Shown here: in pieces, positions 14,953 to 23,557 of the stretch | How positions within the stretch are numbered: the stretch's first letter is position 1 | Layout of the letters: each line of letters starts with the position of its first letter | From: Solirubrobacteraceae bacterium | GTDB taxonomy: Bacteria; Actinomycetota; Thermoleophilia; Solirubrobacterales; Solirubrobacteraceae | DNA: 37,622 bases | Assembly (NCBI GenBank): GCA_030447785.1 | Contig: JAUJOF010000017.1 | Location: 14,566 to 52,187, forward strand | Direction of reading: 5' to 3' | The notes under the pieces: model-generated | Told to the model about the DNA's origin: nothing | Seen by the model: only the letters and a program-made list of their open reading frames with translations | Databases searched by the model: none | Made by a program: the position numbers and the translations under genes

Positions 14953-16298
14953 GCGAGAACCCGACCAACCCCTCCTCCAACGGACGCACCCAGCCCCTCC
15001 TGCTGCGGGGCATCGACGAGGAGGGCCTGCACACCCTCGAGGTCTACCGCCGGCGCGGGGGCTACGAGGCGCTGACCAAGGCGCTGGACATGGCCCCCGG
15101 AGAGGTGCTCGAGCAGCTGCAGGCCTCGGGGCTGCGCGGACGTGGGGGGGCGGGCTTCGCCATCGGCAAGAAGGCCTCGTTCATGCCCGAGGGAGCCATG
15201 GACAAGTACATGGTCTGCAACGCCGACGAGTCCGAGCCGGGGGCCTTCAAGGACCGCGAGCTGATGCAGAAGAACCCGCACCAACTCATCGAGGGCCTGA
15301 TCATCGCCGCCTACACCGTCGGGGCCAACCGCGCGTTCATCTACATCCGCGGCGAGTACCAGCGCCAGGCCGACGTGCTCGACGCCGCCCTGGCCGAGGC
15401 GCAGGGCGCCGGCTACCTGGGCGAGCGCATCCTCGGCTCGGGGTTCTCGCTGACCCTGGTGGTCCACCGCGGCGCGGGCGCCTACATCTGTGGCGAGGAG
15501 ACCGCCCTGCTGGACTCCCTGGAGGGCAAGCGGGGCAATCCGCGCATCAAGCCCCCGTTCCCGGCCAACCAGGGCCTCTACCAGGGTCCCACGCTGATCA
15601 ACAACGTCGAGACGCTGGCGACCGTGCCCCACGTGATCACCATGGGCGGCGAGAAGTACGCCGAGCTGGGCACCGAGAGCTCGCCGGGCACCAAGGTCGT
15701 GTCGATCAGCGGCAACGTGCGCCGTCCGGGCAACTACGAGGTCGAGCTGGGCACCCCCGTGCGCGAGATCATCTACGGGCTGGCCGGCGGCCCTCCCGAG
15801 GGCCGCGAGGTCAAGTTCTTCTTTCCCGGCGGGTCGAGCGCCCCGGTGCTCACCGCGGAGGACCTGGACCGCCCCTATGACTTCGACTCGATGGCCGAGG
15901 CGGGCTCCATGCTGGGCTCGGGGTCGGTCATCGTGGTCGACGACAGCGTGCCGGTGGTCGACGTGGCGCTCAAGGTCGCGAAGTTCTACGAGCACGAGTC
16001 GTGTGGCAAGTGCTCGCCCTGCCGGGAGGGCACCCGCTGGACGCGCACGATCCTCCAGCGCGTGGACGACGGCACCGCCACGCCGATGGACCTCGACATC
16101 ATGGCCTCCGTGCAGGAGCAGATCCTGGGCAACTGCCTGTGCGTGCTGGGCGACTCGATGGCCATGCCCATCGGCTCGATGGTCCAGAAGTTCCGCGCGG
16201 AGTTCGAGGCCCACATCGAGGCGGCGCGCGCGCGCAATCCCTTCGGCGACGAGGAGCCCGAACCCCCGTTGCCGGTGGTGCAGGGGGCCGCCGCCTGA
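14949..16298 (+). CDS. nuoF: NADH-quinone oxidoreductase subunit F (NADH-binding)
   Basis: This 449-residue subunit oxidises NADH with FMN and cluster N3. GLRGRGGAGF (61-70) is the nucleotide/FMN glycine loop, and GAGAYICGEETALLDSLEG (about 178-196) is the second binding block. SCGKCSPCREGT plus a later NCLCVLGD supply the N3 cysteines. The start ATG lies in an ATGA overlap with nuoE; the TGATG junction links it to nuoG. Confidence 0.97.
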   Translation: MSENPTNPSSNGRTQPLLLRGIDEEGLHTLEVYRRRGGYEALTKALDMAPGEVLEQLQASGLRGRGGAGFAIGKKASFMPEGAMDKYMVCNADESEPGAFKDRELMQKNPHQLIEGLIIAAYTVGANRAFIYIRGEYQRQADVLDAALAEAQGAGYLGERILGSGFSLTLVVHRGAGAYICGEETALLDSLEGKRGNPRIKPPFPANQGLYQGPTLINNVETLATVPHVITMGGEKYAELGTESSPGTKVVSISGNVRRPGNYEVELGTPVREIIYGLAGGPPEGREVKFFFPGGSSAPVLTAEDLDRPYDFDSMAEAGSMLGSGSVIVVDDSVPVVDVALKVAKFYEHESCGKCSPCREGTRWTRTILQRVDDGTATPMDLDIMASVQEQILGNCLCVLGDSMAMPIGSMVQKFRAEFEAHIEAARARNPFGDEEPEPPLPVVQGAAA

Positions 16299-18787
16299 TG
16301 CCTCGCCCCGAGGTCAACATGGTCACGCTCACCATCGACGGGCGGGAGGTCAGCGCCCCGGAGAACGTGATGCTCGTCGACGGGGCGAAGTACGGCGACG
16401 TGGAGATCCCGGTCTTCTGCTACGAGCCCAAGCTCGGCCAGCCGGTGGGTGCGTGTCGCATGTGCCTGGTGGAGGTGGAGGGCATCCCCAAGCTGCAGAC
16501 CGGGTGCTCCACCCCAGTCAAGGACGGGATGGTCGTCCACACCCAGACCCAGCGGGTCAAGGACGCGCAGGAGGCGGTGGTCGAGTTCCTGCTGATCAAC
16601 CACCCGCTGGACTGCCCGGTGTGCGACAAGGGCGGGGAGTGCCCGCTGCAGGACATCTCCTTCGGCTGGGGCGGCGGGCGCTCGCGCTTCGTCGAGCCCA
16701 AGCGCCACTTCGAGAAGCCCCTCGCCCTGAGCCCGCTGATCGCCATCGACCGCGAGCGCTGCATCCTGTGCTACCGCTGCGTGCGCTTCAGCCAGGAGGT
16801 CAGCGAGGACTACCAGCTGGTCCTGGCCGCGCGCACCGCCGACACCTACGTCGCCACCTTCGACGGTCATCCCTATGTAGCGCCCTTCAGCGGCAACATC
16901 ATCGAGCTGTGCCCCGTGGGCGCGCTGACCTCGCGGCCCTACCGCTTCCGCGCCCGGCCGTGGGACATCGAGGGCTCGGGCTCGGTGTGCACGCTGTGTC
17001 CTTCGCAGTGCAACGTGGAGCTGACCGTCCGCGACGAGCGCGTCCTGCGCGTGATCAGCCGCGTCCACGAGGAGGTGGACGACGGCTGGCTGTGCGACAA
17101 GGGACGCTTCGCCTACCAGGCCATCCACGTCGACGAGCGCATCACCCAGCCCCTGGTGCGCGAGGGCGGCACGCTGCGCGGGGTGAGCTGGGAGCGCGCG
17201 CTGGACGAGGCCGCGCGCGGCCTGTCGCGCGCGGGCAGCGCGAGCGCGGCGCTGGCCGGCGGGGAGACCACCAACGAGGAGGGCTTCCTCCTCCAGCGCC
17301 TCACGCGCGAGGCGGTCGGCTCGGCGCACATGGACTCGCGGGCCGGCGGCTCGCTGCCCGTGGAGCTGCACGCCGCGCTGGGCGCACCCGTCCTGCAGGC
17401 CACGGTGCCCGACCTGCAGTACGCGCACGCCATCCTGGTCCTGGACACCGAGCCGGTGGACGACATGCCGATCGTCGACCTGCGCATCCGCAAGGGCGTG
17501 CGGCGCAACCGGGTGAAGCTGGCCGTGGCCACCTCGCGGCCGTCGTCGCTGGATCGCAACGCGGCGGTGTCGGTGCGCTACGCCCCCGGCTGCGGCGAGG
17601 CCTTCGTCGCGGCCCTCAACGCCGCGCTGGGCGGGGAAGAGAAGAACTTCGCCGAGCTGGTCGCGGCGGCGGGGACGACAGCGGAGGGCGTGCGCGCGGT
17701 CGCCGACCTCCTGGCCGGAGCGGGCGGCACGGGAGGGCCCGGAGACGTCGTGATCCTGTGGGGCGAGCGCCTGACCCACGGCCGGCGCGGCGCCGCCGCC
17801 GCGCGCGGACTGCTCAACGTCGCCGGTCACCTCGCCCTGGCCGGGCGCGAGGGCGCGGGACTGCTCGAGGTGCCCGCGGGCACCAACGGGCGCGGGCTGC
17901 GCGAGGTCGGCGTGCTGCCGAGGATCGGGCCCGGCATGGCGCAGGTCGCCTCGCCGGGCGCGCTGGGCGCCGCGGGCATCCGCGACGGCCTGGCCGCCGG
18001 TGAGCTGAGCGCGGTCCACCTCCTGCACGTCGATCCCCTCGCCGACCTGTCCGGCCGCGCCGCGTGGAAGCGCGGGCTGGAGGCGGCCACCACGGTGGTC
18101 GCCCACTCGGCCTTCCTCACCGAGGGCCTGCGCGAGCACGCCACGGTGATCTTCCCCGCCGAGTCCTACGCCGAGAAGGAGGGCACGGTCACCCACCCCG
18201 ACGGGCGCGTGCAGCGCCTGCGCCCGGCGATCGGGCACCCGGGCGAGGTACGCCCCGGCTGGCAGGTGCTGGCCGAGCTGATGAAGCGCGCTGGGCACGA
18301 CCCGGGCGTGCTGACCGGCGCGATGGTCTCCCGCCGGCTCTTCGAGGCGGTGGGGATGTACGCGGGGCTCACCCTGGAGGAGCTGGGAGGGCGCGGCGTG
18401 CGCTGGCCCGCGCGTGCGCAGGCCGCCGCCTGGCCCCAGGCCGACCTGGGCCCCTTCGGCCTGGAGTCCCCGCCCGCGGCGCCCAGCCCCAACGGCGAGC
18501 TGCGCCTGGGCACCTTCCGCTCCATCTGGGCCGGGCCCGCGGTGGGCGCCTCCCCGGCGCTGAGGTTCCTGGTGCCCAAGGTGCGCGTGGAGATGGCGCC
18601 CGCCGATGCGCAGAGGCGCAACGTCACCCACGGCGACCACGTCACGCTCGGAGCCGACGGGAGCGCCGTGGAGGCCACCGTGATGCTGCGCGACGCCGTC
18701 CCCGAGGGCACCGTGTTCATGGAGACCAACGCACTGGACCCCGGTCTGGTCGACGTGCGCAAGGCCCCGCCCGAGAGCCGTCGATGA
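16298..18787 (+). CDS. nuoG: NADH-quinone oxidoreductase subunit G
   Basis: This 829-residue molybdopterin-oxidoreductase-like subunit carries several FeS clusters. Visible ligands are N1b: C41, C53, C56, C70; N5: H102, C106, C109, C115 (NHPLDCPVCDKGGECPLQD); N4: C155, C158, C161 and C205 (ELCPVGAL); and the optional off-pathway N7: C231, C234, C238 and C266, with exactly 27 residues between the last two. The C-terminal part (about 270-829) is the degenerate molybdopterin domain, which needs no cofactor. The start in the TGATG junction with nuoF is well supported. Confidence 0.96.
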   Translation: MPRPEVNMVTLTIDGREVSAPENVMLVDGAKYGDVEIPVFCYEPKLGQPVGACRMCLVEVEGIPKLQTGCSTPVKDGMVVHTQTQRVKDAQEAVVEFLLINHPLDCPVCDKGGECPLQDISFGWGGGRSRFVEPKRHFEKPLALSPLIAIDRERCILCYRCVRFSQEVSEDYQLVLAARTADTYVATFDGHPYVAPFSGNIIELCPVGALTSRPYRFRARPWDIEGSGSVCTLCPSQCNVELTVRDERVLRVISRVHEEVDDGWLCDKGRFAYQAIHVDERITQPLVREGGTLRGVSWERALDEAARGLSRAGSASAALAGGETTNEEGFLLQRLTREAVGSAHMDSRAGGSLPVELHAALGAPVLQATVPDLQYAHAILVLDTEPVDDMPIVDLRIRKGVRRNRVKLAVATSRPSSLDRNAAVSVRYAPGCGEAFVAALNAALGGEEKNFAELVAAAGTTAEGVRAVADLLAGAGGTGGPGDVVILWGERLTHGRRGAAAARGLLNVAGHLALAGREGAGLLEVPAGTNGRGLREVGVLPRIGPGMAQVASPGALGAAGIRDGLAAGELSAVHLLHVDPLADLSGRAAWKRGLEAATTVVAHSAFLTEGLREHATVIFPAESYAEKEGTVTHPDGRVQRLRPAIGHPGEVRPGWQVLAELMKRAGHDPGVLTGAMVSRRLFEAVGMYAGLTLEELGGRGVRWPARAQAAAWPQADLGPFGLESPPAAPSPNGELRLGTFRSIWAGPAVGASPALRFLVPKVRVEMAPADAQRRNVTHGDHVTLGADGSAVEATVMLRDAVPEGTVFMETNALDPGLVDVRKAPPESRR

Positions 18788-19830
18788 CCGCCTCCGCCGT
18801 CGCCCTGAGCCCCACGCTCGCCGCCGTGGACTTCGCCGAGGCCTGGTGGATCCAGCTCATCAAGGGCGTGGTGGTCGCGGCCTTCGCCCTGCAGCTCGTG
18901 CCCTTCGTGCTGCTGGCCGAGCGCAAGGTACTGGGCCGCATGCAAAACCGCTACGGGCCCAACCGCGTGGGCTTCTTCGGCTTGGGCCAGCCCATCGCCG
19001 ACGTCATCAAGCTCGTCACCAAGCAGGACGCGGTCCCCTTCAGCGCGGTCAGCGCCCTCTACACGCTCGCGCCGGTCATCTCCATCTTCACCGCGGTGGC
19101 GGCCTTCGCGATCATTCCCTTCGGCGACACGGTGGACATCTTCGGCGCGCAGGTCGGCCTCTACGGCGTCGACCTGTCGATCGGGATCCTCTACCTGTTC
19201 GCCTTCAGCGCCATCGCCTTCTACGGCCTGATGCTCGGCGGCTGGGCCAGCGGCTCGAAGTACTCGTTCCTGGGCGCCATGCGCGCCGCCGCGCAGCTCA
19301 TCTCCTACGAGGTCTCCCAGGGCCTCGCGCTCGTCGGCGTGATCATGATGGCCGGAACGCTCTCGCTGACCGAGATCGTCAACGCGCAGGAGGGGCTCTG
19401 GTACATCGTCCCGCAGTTCGTCGGCTTCCTGATCTTCCTGATCGCCGGCTTCGCGGAGACCAACCGCGCGCCGTTCGACCTCTCCGAGGCCGACGCGGAG
19501 CTCATCGGCGGCTACAACACGGAGTACGGCGGCGGCCGCTTCGCCGCGTTCTTCGCGGCGGAGTACCTCAACATGGTCGTCGTCTCCGGGCTCACGGTGA
19601 CCCTCTTCCTCGGCGGGTGGAACCTGCCGTTCGGCATCGACCCGCCGACCTGGGTCGACCCGATCGTGGTCATCGTGAAGATGCTCTTCTTCCTCTTCCT
19701 GTTCATCTGGGTCCGCGGCACGCTGCCCCGCCTGCGCTACGACCAGCTCATGTCCTTCGGCTGGAAGATCCTGCTGCCGCTGGCGACCCTCAACGCCCTC
19801 GTGACCGCGATCCTGGTGGTGGCCTTCTAG
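18784..19830 (+). CDS. nuoH: NADH-quinone oxidoreductase subunit H
   Basis: This 348-residue membrane subunit forms the entrance of the quinone chamber and the first part of the proton path. Conserved loops include LLAERKVLGRMQNRYGPNRV (about 40-60), the EVSQGLALV helix, and FAETNRAPFDLSEADAELIG (about 218-240), with its acidic residues near the quinone site. About eight membrane helices are present. It starts in an ATGA overlap with nuoG and abuts nuoI. Confidence 0.97.
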   Translation: MTASAVALSPTLAAVDFAEAWWIQLIKGVVVAAFALQLVPFVLLAERKVLGRMQNRYGPNRVGFFGLGQPIADVIKLVTKQDAVPFSAVSALYTLAPVISIFTAVAAFAIIPFGDTVDIFGAQVGLYGVDLSIGILYLFAFSAIAFYGLMLGGWASGSKYSFLGAMRAAAQLISYEVSQGLALVGVIMMAGTLSLTEIVNAQEGLWYIVPQFVGFLIFLIAGFAETNRAPFDLSEADAELIGGYNTEYGGGRFAAFFAAEYLNMVVVSGLTVTLFLGGWNLPFGIDPPTWVDPIVVIVKMLFFLFLFIWVRGTLPRLRYDQLMSFGWKILLPLATLNALVTAILVVAF

Positions 19831-20373
19831 ATGTCCGACAAGACCTGGACCCCGGGCGACGACGTCATCCTCGTCCAGCGCGGCCCCGAGCCCGGCGGCG
19901 CCGGCGGCGCCTACCGCGCGTTCGGCGAGACGCTGCGCGGCCTCAAGACGACCTTCGCCCGCATGGTCGAGGGCCCGCAGACGATCCAGTACCCGGAGGA
20001 GAAGACGCCGGTCTTCCCGCGCTTCCGCGGCCGCCACCGCCTCCACCGCTTCGAGGACTCCGGCCTGGAGAAGTGCGTCGGCTGCTCGCTGTGCGCGGCG
20101 GCCTGCCCCGCGGACTGCATCCGCGTCGTCGCCGCCGAGAACACGCCGGAGAACCGCGTGAGCGCCGGCGAGCGCTACGCCGCGGTGTACGAGATCAACC
20201 TGTCGCGCTGCATCTTCTGCGGCTACTGCGAGGTGGCCTGCCCCTTCGACGCGATCACCATGGGCCACGACTACGAGTTGAGCGACTACTCGCGCTCGGA
20301 CCTGATCTTCACCAAGGAGATGCTCCTGGCCGAGCCGCTGGACCGCACCCCGCTGCGCGCCGAGGGCGAGTAG
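19831..20373 (+). CDS. nuoI: NADH-quinone oxidoreductase subunit I
   Basis: This 180-residue 2x[4Fe-4S] ferredoxin-like subunit carries N6a and N6b. The first motif is C82-x2-C85-x2-C88-x3-C92 ([15 protein letters not shown]); the second is C127-x2-C130-x2-C133-x3-C137 ([12 protein letters not shown]). The family block [20 protein letters not shown] precedes the clusters. It begins right after the nuoH stop. A 108-nt gap, the largest in the operon, follows; it holds no gene, and TACGCT at its right end could be an internal promoter for nuoJ. Confidence 0.96.
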   Translation: MSDKTWTPGDDVILVQRGPEPGGAGGAYRAFGETLRGLKTTFARMVEGPQTIQYPEEKTPVFPRFRGRHRLHRFEDSGLEKCVGCSLCAAACPADCIRVVAAENTPENRVSAGERYAAVYEINLSRCIFCGYCEVACPFDAITMGHDYELSDYSRSDLIFTKEMLLAEPLDRTPLRAEGE

Positions 20374-20481
20374 CCGCGCGGGGCGGGAGGAGCGCCTGCG
20401 CGCCGCGGGCGTCCACCTGGCCGCCTCCGCCACCCCCTGGTGCTCATGTGGCGCTGATTCGACTACGCTCCCGGACGCTCC

Positions 20482-21231
20482 ATGAGCGTGGTGCTGTTCT
20501 TCATCGCGGGGGTCGGGGTGATCGCCGGCGCCATCGGCGTCATCGCCCTGCGCAACGCGTTCTACTCCGTGCTGGCGCTGGTCGTGCACCTGCTCTCGCT
20601 GGCCGTCCTGTTCCTGCTCTTGAGCGCCGAGTTCGTGGCCGCCGCTCAGGTGGTGGTCTACGCGGGCGCGGTGATGGTCCTGTACGTGTTCGTGGTCTCC
20701 TACCTGGGGGGTACGGAGGGATCGCTGCGCACCCAGTCCGGTCGGGGCGTGATCGGGCTGAGCATGCTGTTCGCCGGTGCGCTGTTCGCATGCCTGAGCA
20801 TCGCGATCCTGGGCTCGGCGCTGGCGGCGATCGCCACCGAGGGCGCGGCCGTCGGCACCGGCTTCGGCTCGCCGCGCCAGATCGGCGAGCTGCTGCTCAA
20901 CCGCTTCCTGCTGGCCTTCGAGCTGGCCTCGTTCCTGCTGCTGATCGCCGCGGTCGGCGCGGTCGTGCTCGCGCGCCGGCGCGGGGCGCCCGGCGGGGCC
21001 GCCGAGGCCCCGCCGACCCTCAGCGCCGCCGAACTGCTGCGCCCACGGGGCACGGGCACCATGACCGAGGCCGTGCTCGGCCTGCGCCAGGCGCAGGCCG
21101 CCGAGGGGTTGGACCCCGACGAGGAGTTCGGGCCCACCGAGGAGGAGCGCCGGCGCGGCGCGCCCGTCGAAGTGGGCTCCGGCCAACGGGCCGACGACCC
21201 GACCCCGGACGAGGACGAGGACAGCCGGTAG
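20482..21231 (+). CDS. nuoJ: NADH-quinone oxidoreductase subunit J
   Basis: This 249-residue membrane subunit has five helices within the first 175 residues, including the AEFVAAAQVVVYAGAVMVLYVFVVSY region (about 49-74) around the pi-bulge helix that links quinone chemistry to proton pumping. The last 75 or so residues form a charged cytoplasmic tail ending TPDEDEDSR, longer than in E. coli. The next gene begins 3 nt after its stop. Confidence 0.95.
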   Translation: MSVVLFFIAGVGVIAGAIGVIALRNAFYSVLALVVHLLSLAVLFLLLSAEFVAAAQVVVYAGAVMVLYVFVVSYLGGTEGSLRTQSGRGVIGLSMLFAGALFACLSIAILGSALAAIATEGAAVGTGFGSPRQIGELLLNRFLLAFELASFLLLIAAVGAVVLARRRGAPGGAAEAPPTLSAAELLRPRGTGTMTEAVLGLRQAQAAEGLDPDEEFGPTEEERRRGAPVEVGSGQRADDPTPDEDEDSR

Positions 21232-21234
21232 CCC

Positions 21235-21534
21235 GTGGATGTCGGCTGGTTTCTCGCCCTCTCGGCGCTGATCTTCGCGATCGGCCTCGGCGGCGTGCTC
21301 ACGCGGCGCAGTCCGCTGGTGATCCTGCTGTGCCTCGAGCTCATGCTCAACGCGGCCAACCTCGCCCTGGTGGCCTTCGCGCGGATGCACGGCAACGGCG
21401 ACGGGCAGATCTTCGCCCTGATGGTGATGGTGGTCGCCGCCTGCGAGGTCGTGATCGGCCTGGGCCTGATCGTCGCCATGTACCGCCGCCGCCTGCCCAT
21501 CGACGTCGACGAGATGCGCTCGCTGCAGGGATGA
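21235..21534 (+). CDS. nuoK: NADH-quinone oxidoreductase subunit K
   Basis: This 99-residue MrpC-like membrane subunit has three helices. The conserved glutamates for proton transfer are in VILLCLELMLNAANLALVAF (helix 2) and VVAACEVVIGLGLIV (helix 3). The start codon is GTG. It ends 7 nt before nuoL. Confidence 0.96.
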   Translation: MDVGWFLALSALIFAIGLGGVLTRRSPLVILLCLELMLNAANLALVAFARMHGNGDGQIFALMVMVVAACEVVIGLGLIVAMYRRRLPIDVDEMRSLQG

Positions 21535-21541
21535 TCCGGCA

Positions 21542-23554
21542 ATGAGCGCGACGACCTTCGCCTGGCTGGCCCTGGCGCTGCCGCTCCTGGGCTGCGTGGT
21601 CAGCGCGCTGGGCTACCGCGCGTGGCCGGGACGGTCCGTCGGCTGGGTGGCCACCGGCGCGCTGCTGGCCTCCTTCGCCTGCTCGGTGGTCACCCTGTTC
21701 GAGCTGCTCGGGGAGCCCGCGGAGGAGCGCCAGCTGGTCTCGAGCCTGTGGAACTACGCGGCCACCACGGGGCTGGACGCCGAGCTGTCGATCCTCGTCG
21801 ATCCGCTGTCGGTGCTGATGCTGCTGGTGGTCACGGGCGTCTCGAGCCTGATCCACCTGTACTCGATCAGCTACATGACCAGCGACCGCGGCTACGCGCG
21901 GTTCTTCTCCTATCTCAACTTCTTCGTCTTCTCGATGTTGCTGCTCGTGCTGGCGGGCAACTTCCTGGTGCTCATCATCGGGTGGGCCTTCGTCGGGGCC
22001 GCGTCCTACCTGCTGATCTCCTTCTGGTATCGCCGGCGGACGGCCACCGAGGCCGGCATCAAGGCCTTCGTCATGAACGTGGTGGGTGACGTGGGCCTGG
22101 TGCTGGGCACCTTCTTCATCTTCCAGGGCACCGGCACGCTGGACCTCCTGGGCACCTTCGAGCAGGTCGACGGGGCCTTCACCGAGAACCAGGCCGGGCT
22201 GGTGGCCGGCACCGTGCTGCTGCTGGTCGGCGCCTTCGCCAAGTCCGCCCAGGTGCCGCTGCACACGTGGCTGCCCGACGCCATGGAGGGCCCCACGCCG
22301 GTCTCCGCGCTCATCCACGCGGCCACCATGGTCACCGCGGGCGTCTACCTCATCGCCCGCATGCACCCGCTCTACGAGCAGGCCCCCGCAGCGGGGATCG
22401 TCGGGGCCATCATCGGCTGCGCCACGCTGCTCATCGCCGCCACCACGGCACTGGCACAGACCGACCTCAAGCGCGTCATCGCCTACTCGACGATGTCGCA
22501 GATCGGCTACATGGTCATGGCGGTGAGCGCCGGCGCCTACGTGGCCGGGATGTTCCACCTGATGACCCATGCCTTCTTCAAGGCGCTGCTGTTCATGGCC
22601 GCCGGGTCGGTCATCGCCGCGATGGCGAACATGCAGGACATGGACCGCATGGGCGGCTTTCGCAGGGCGATGCCCTTCACCTTCGGCTGCTTCGTCGTGG
22701 GCGGCCTGGCGCTGGCCGGGGTGCCGCCCTTCTCGGGCTTCTTCTCCAAGGACGAGATCCTGGCCTACACCGCCGAGCGCGGCGGGATCTTCGTCGTGCT
22801 CGTGGCCATCGGCTACGTGGTCGCCTTCATCACCGCCGTCTACACCTTCCGCGTGATCTTCCGCACCTTCCTGGGCGAACCCGTCGCCGAGGCCCGCGAG
22901 CTCGAGCAGGGCCACCTCCACCACGCCGACCAGCCCACCAACCCGGCCACCGGCGAGGTGGAGGACACCGATGTGGGCTTCCCGGGCCCCGACCACCACG
23001 TGGCCGAGCGGGCCTTCCCGATGAAGGTGGCCATGGGCGTGCTCGCCGTGCTCGCGGTGGTCGGCGGGCTCGTGCAGATCCCCGGGGTCACCCACCTGCT
23101 CGACGACTTCCTGGAGCCGACCTTCGCGGACTCCGAGTTCTACGAGGCGCTCGATCCCTCCCCGGCCTCCGAGTACATCGGCCTGGCCGTCGGCGCGATC
23201 GTCGCGCTGGCCGGCATCGCGACCGCCTGGCTGGTGTGGGTGCGCCGGCCGGGCACCGCGGACGCGGTGCGCGCGCGCCTGCGCCCCGCCTACGCGCTGT
23301 TCGCCAACCGCTGGTGGTTCGACGAGCTGATCGGCGCGCTGGTGGTGCGCCCCGCGCGCTGGCTGGGCATCTTCGCGCAGAACATCTTCGAGCGCCTGTT
23401 CGTCAACGGCACGCTGGTGGGCGGCAGCACCGGTGTGGTGCGCGCCTCCTCCGCGGCGGTGCGCGCCGTGCAGAGCGGGTTCCTGCGCTTCTACGTCGCC
23501 TTCTTCCTGGCCGGCATGGTCGGCGTCGTCCTCTGGTTCCTGCTGAGCGCCTGA
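21542..23554 (+). CDS. nuoL: NADH-quinone oxidoreductase subunit L
   Basis: This 670-residue antiporter-like proton-pumping subunit lies at the distal end of the membrane arm. Family segments include SIYMTSDRGYARFFSYLNFF-type residues near 110-125 (here ISYMTSDRGYARFFSYLNFF), VPLHTWLPDAMEGPTPVSAL with the following IHAATMVTAGVYLI (about 238-272), and a long lateral-helix C-terminus from about 590. The loop at 450-490 is His/Asp-rich (GHLHHADQ, FPGPDHHV). Confidence 0.96.
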   Translation: MSATTFAWLALALPLLGCVVSALGYRAWPGRSVGWVATGALLASFACSVVTLFELLGEPAEERQLVSSLWNYAATTGLDAELSILVDPLSVLMLLVVTGVSSLIHLYSISYMTSDRGYARFFSYLNFFVFSMLLLVLAGNFLVLIIGWAFVGAASYLLISFWYRRRTATEAGIKAFVMNVVGDVGLVLGTFFIFQGTGTLDLLGTFEQVDGAFTENQAGLVAGTVLLLVGAFAKSAQVPLHTWLPDAMEGPTPVSALIHAATMVTAGVYLIARMHPLYEQAPAAGIVGAIIGCATLLIAATTALAQTDLKRVIAYSTMSQIGYMVMAVSAGAYVAGMFHLMTHAFFKALLFMAAGSVIAAMANMQDMDRMGGFRRAMPFTFGCFVVGGLALAGVPPFSGFFSKDEILAYTAERGGIFVVLVAIGYVVAFITAVYTFRVIFRTFLGEPVAEARELEQGHLHHADQPTNPATGEVEDTDVGFPGPDHHVAERAFPMKVAMGVLAVLAVVGGLVQIPGVTHLLDDFLEPTFADSEFYEALDPSPASEYIGLAVGAIVALAGIATAWLVWVRRPGTADAVRARLRPAYALFANRWWFDELIGALVVRPARWLGIFAQNIFERLFVNGTLVGGSTGVVRASSAAVRAVQSGFLRFYVAFFLAGMVGVVLWFLLSA

Positions 23555-23557
23555 GCC

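Noticed and set aside
20374..20481. Hidden small gene between nuoI and nuoJ
   Set aside because: No start with a ribosome binding site and no protein-like frame; treated as an intergenic gap with a possible internal promoter.
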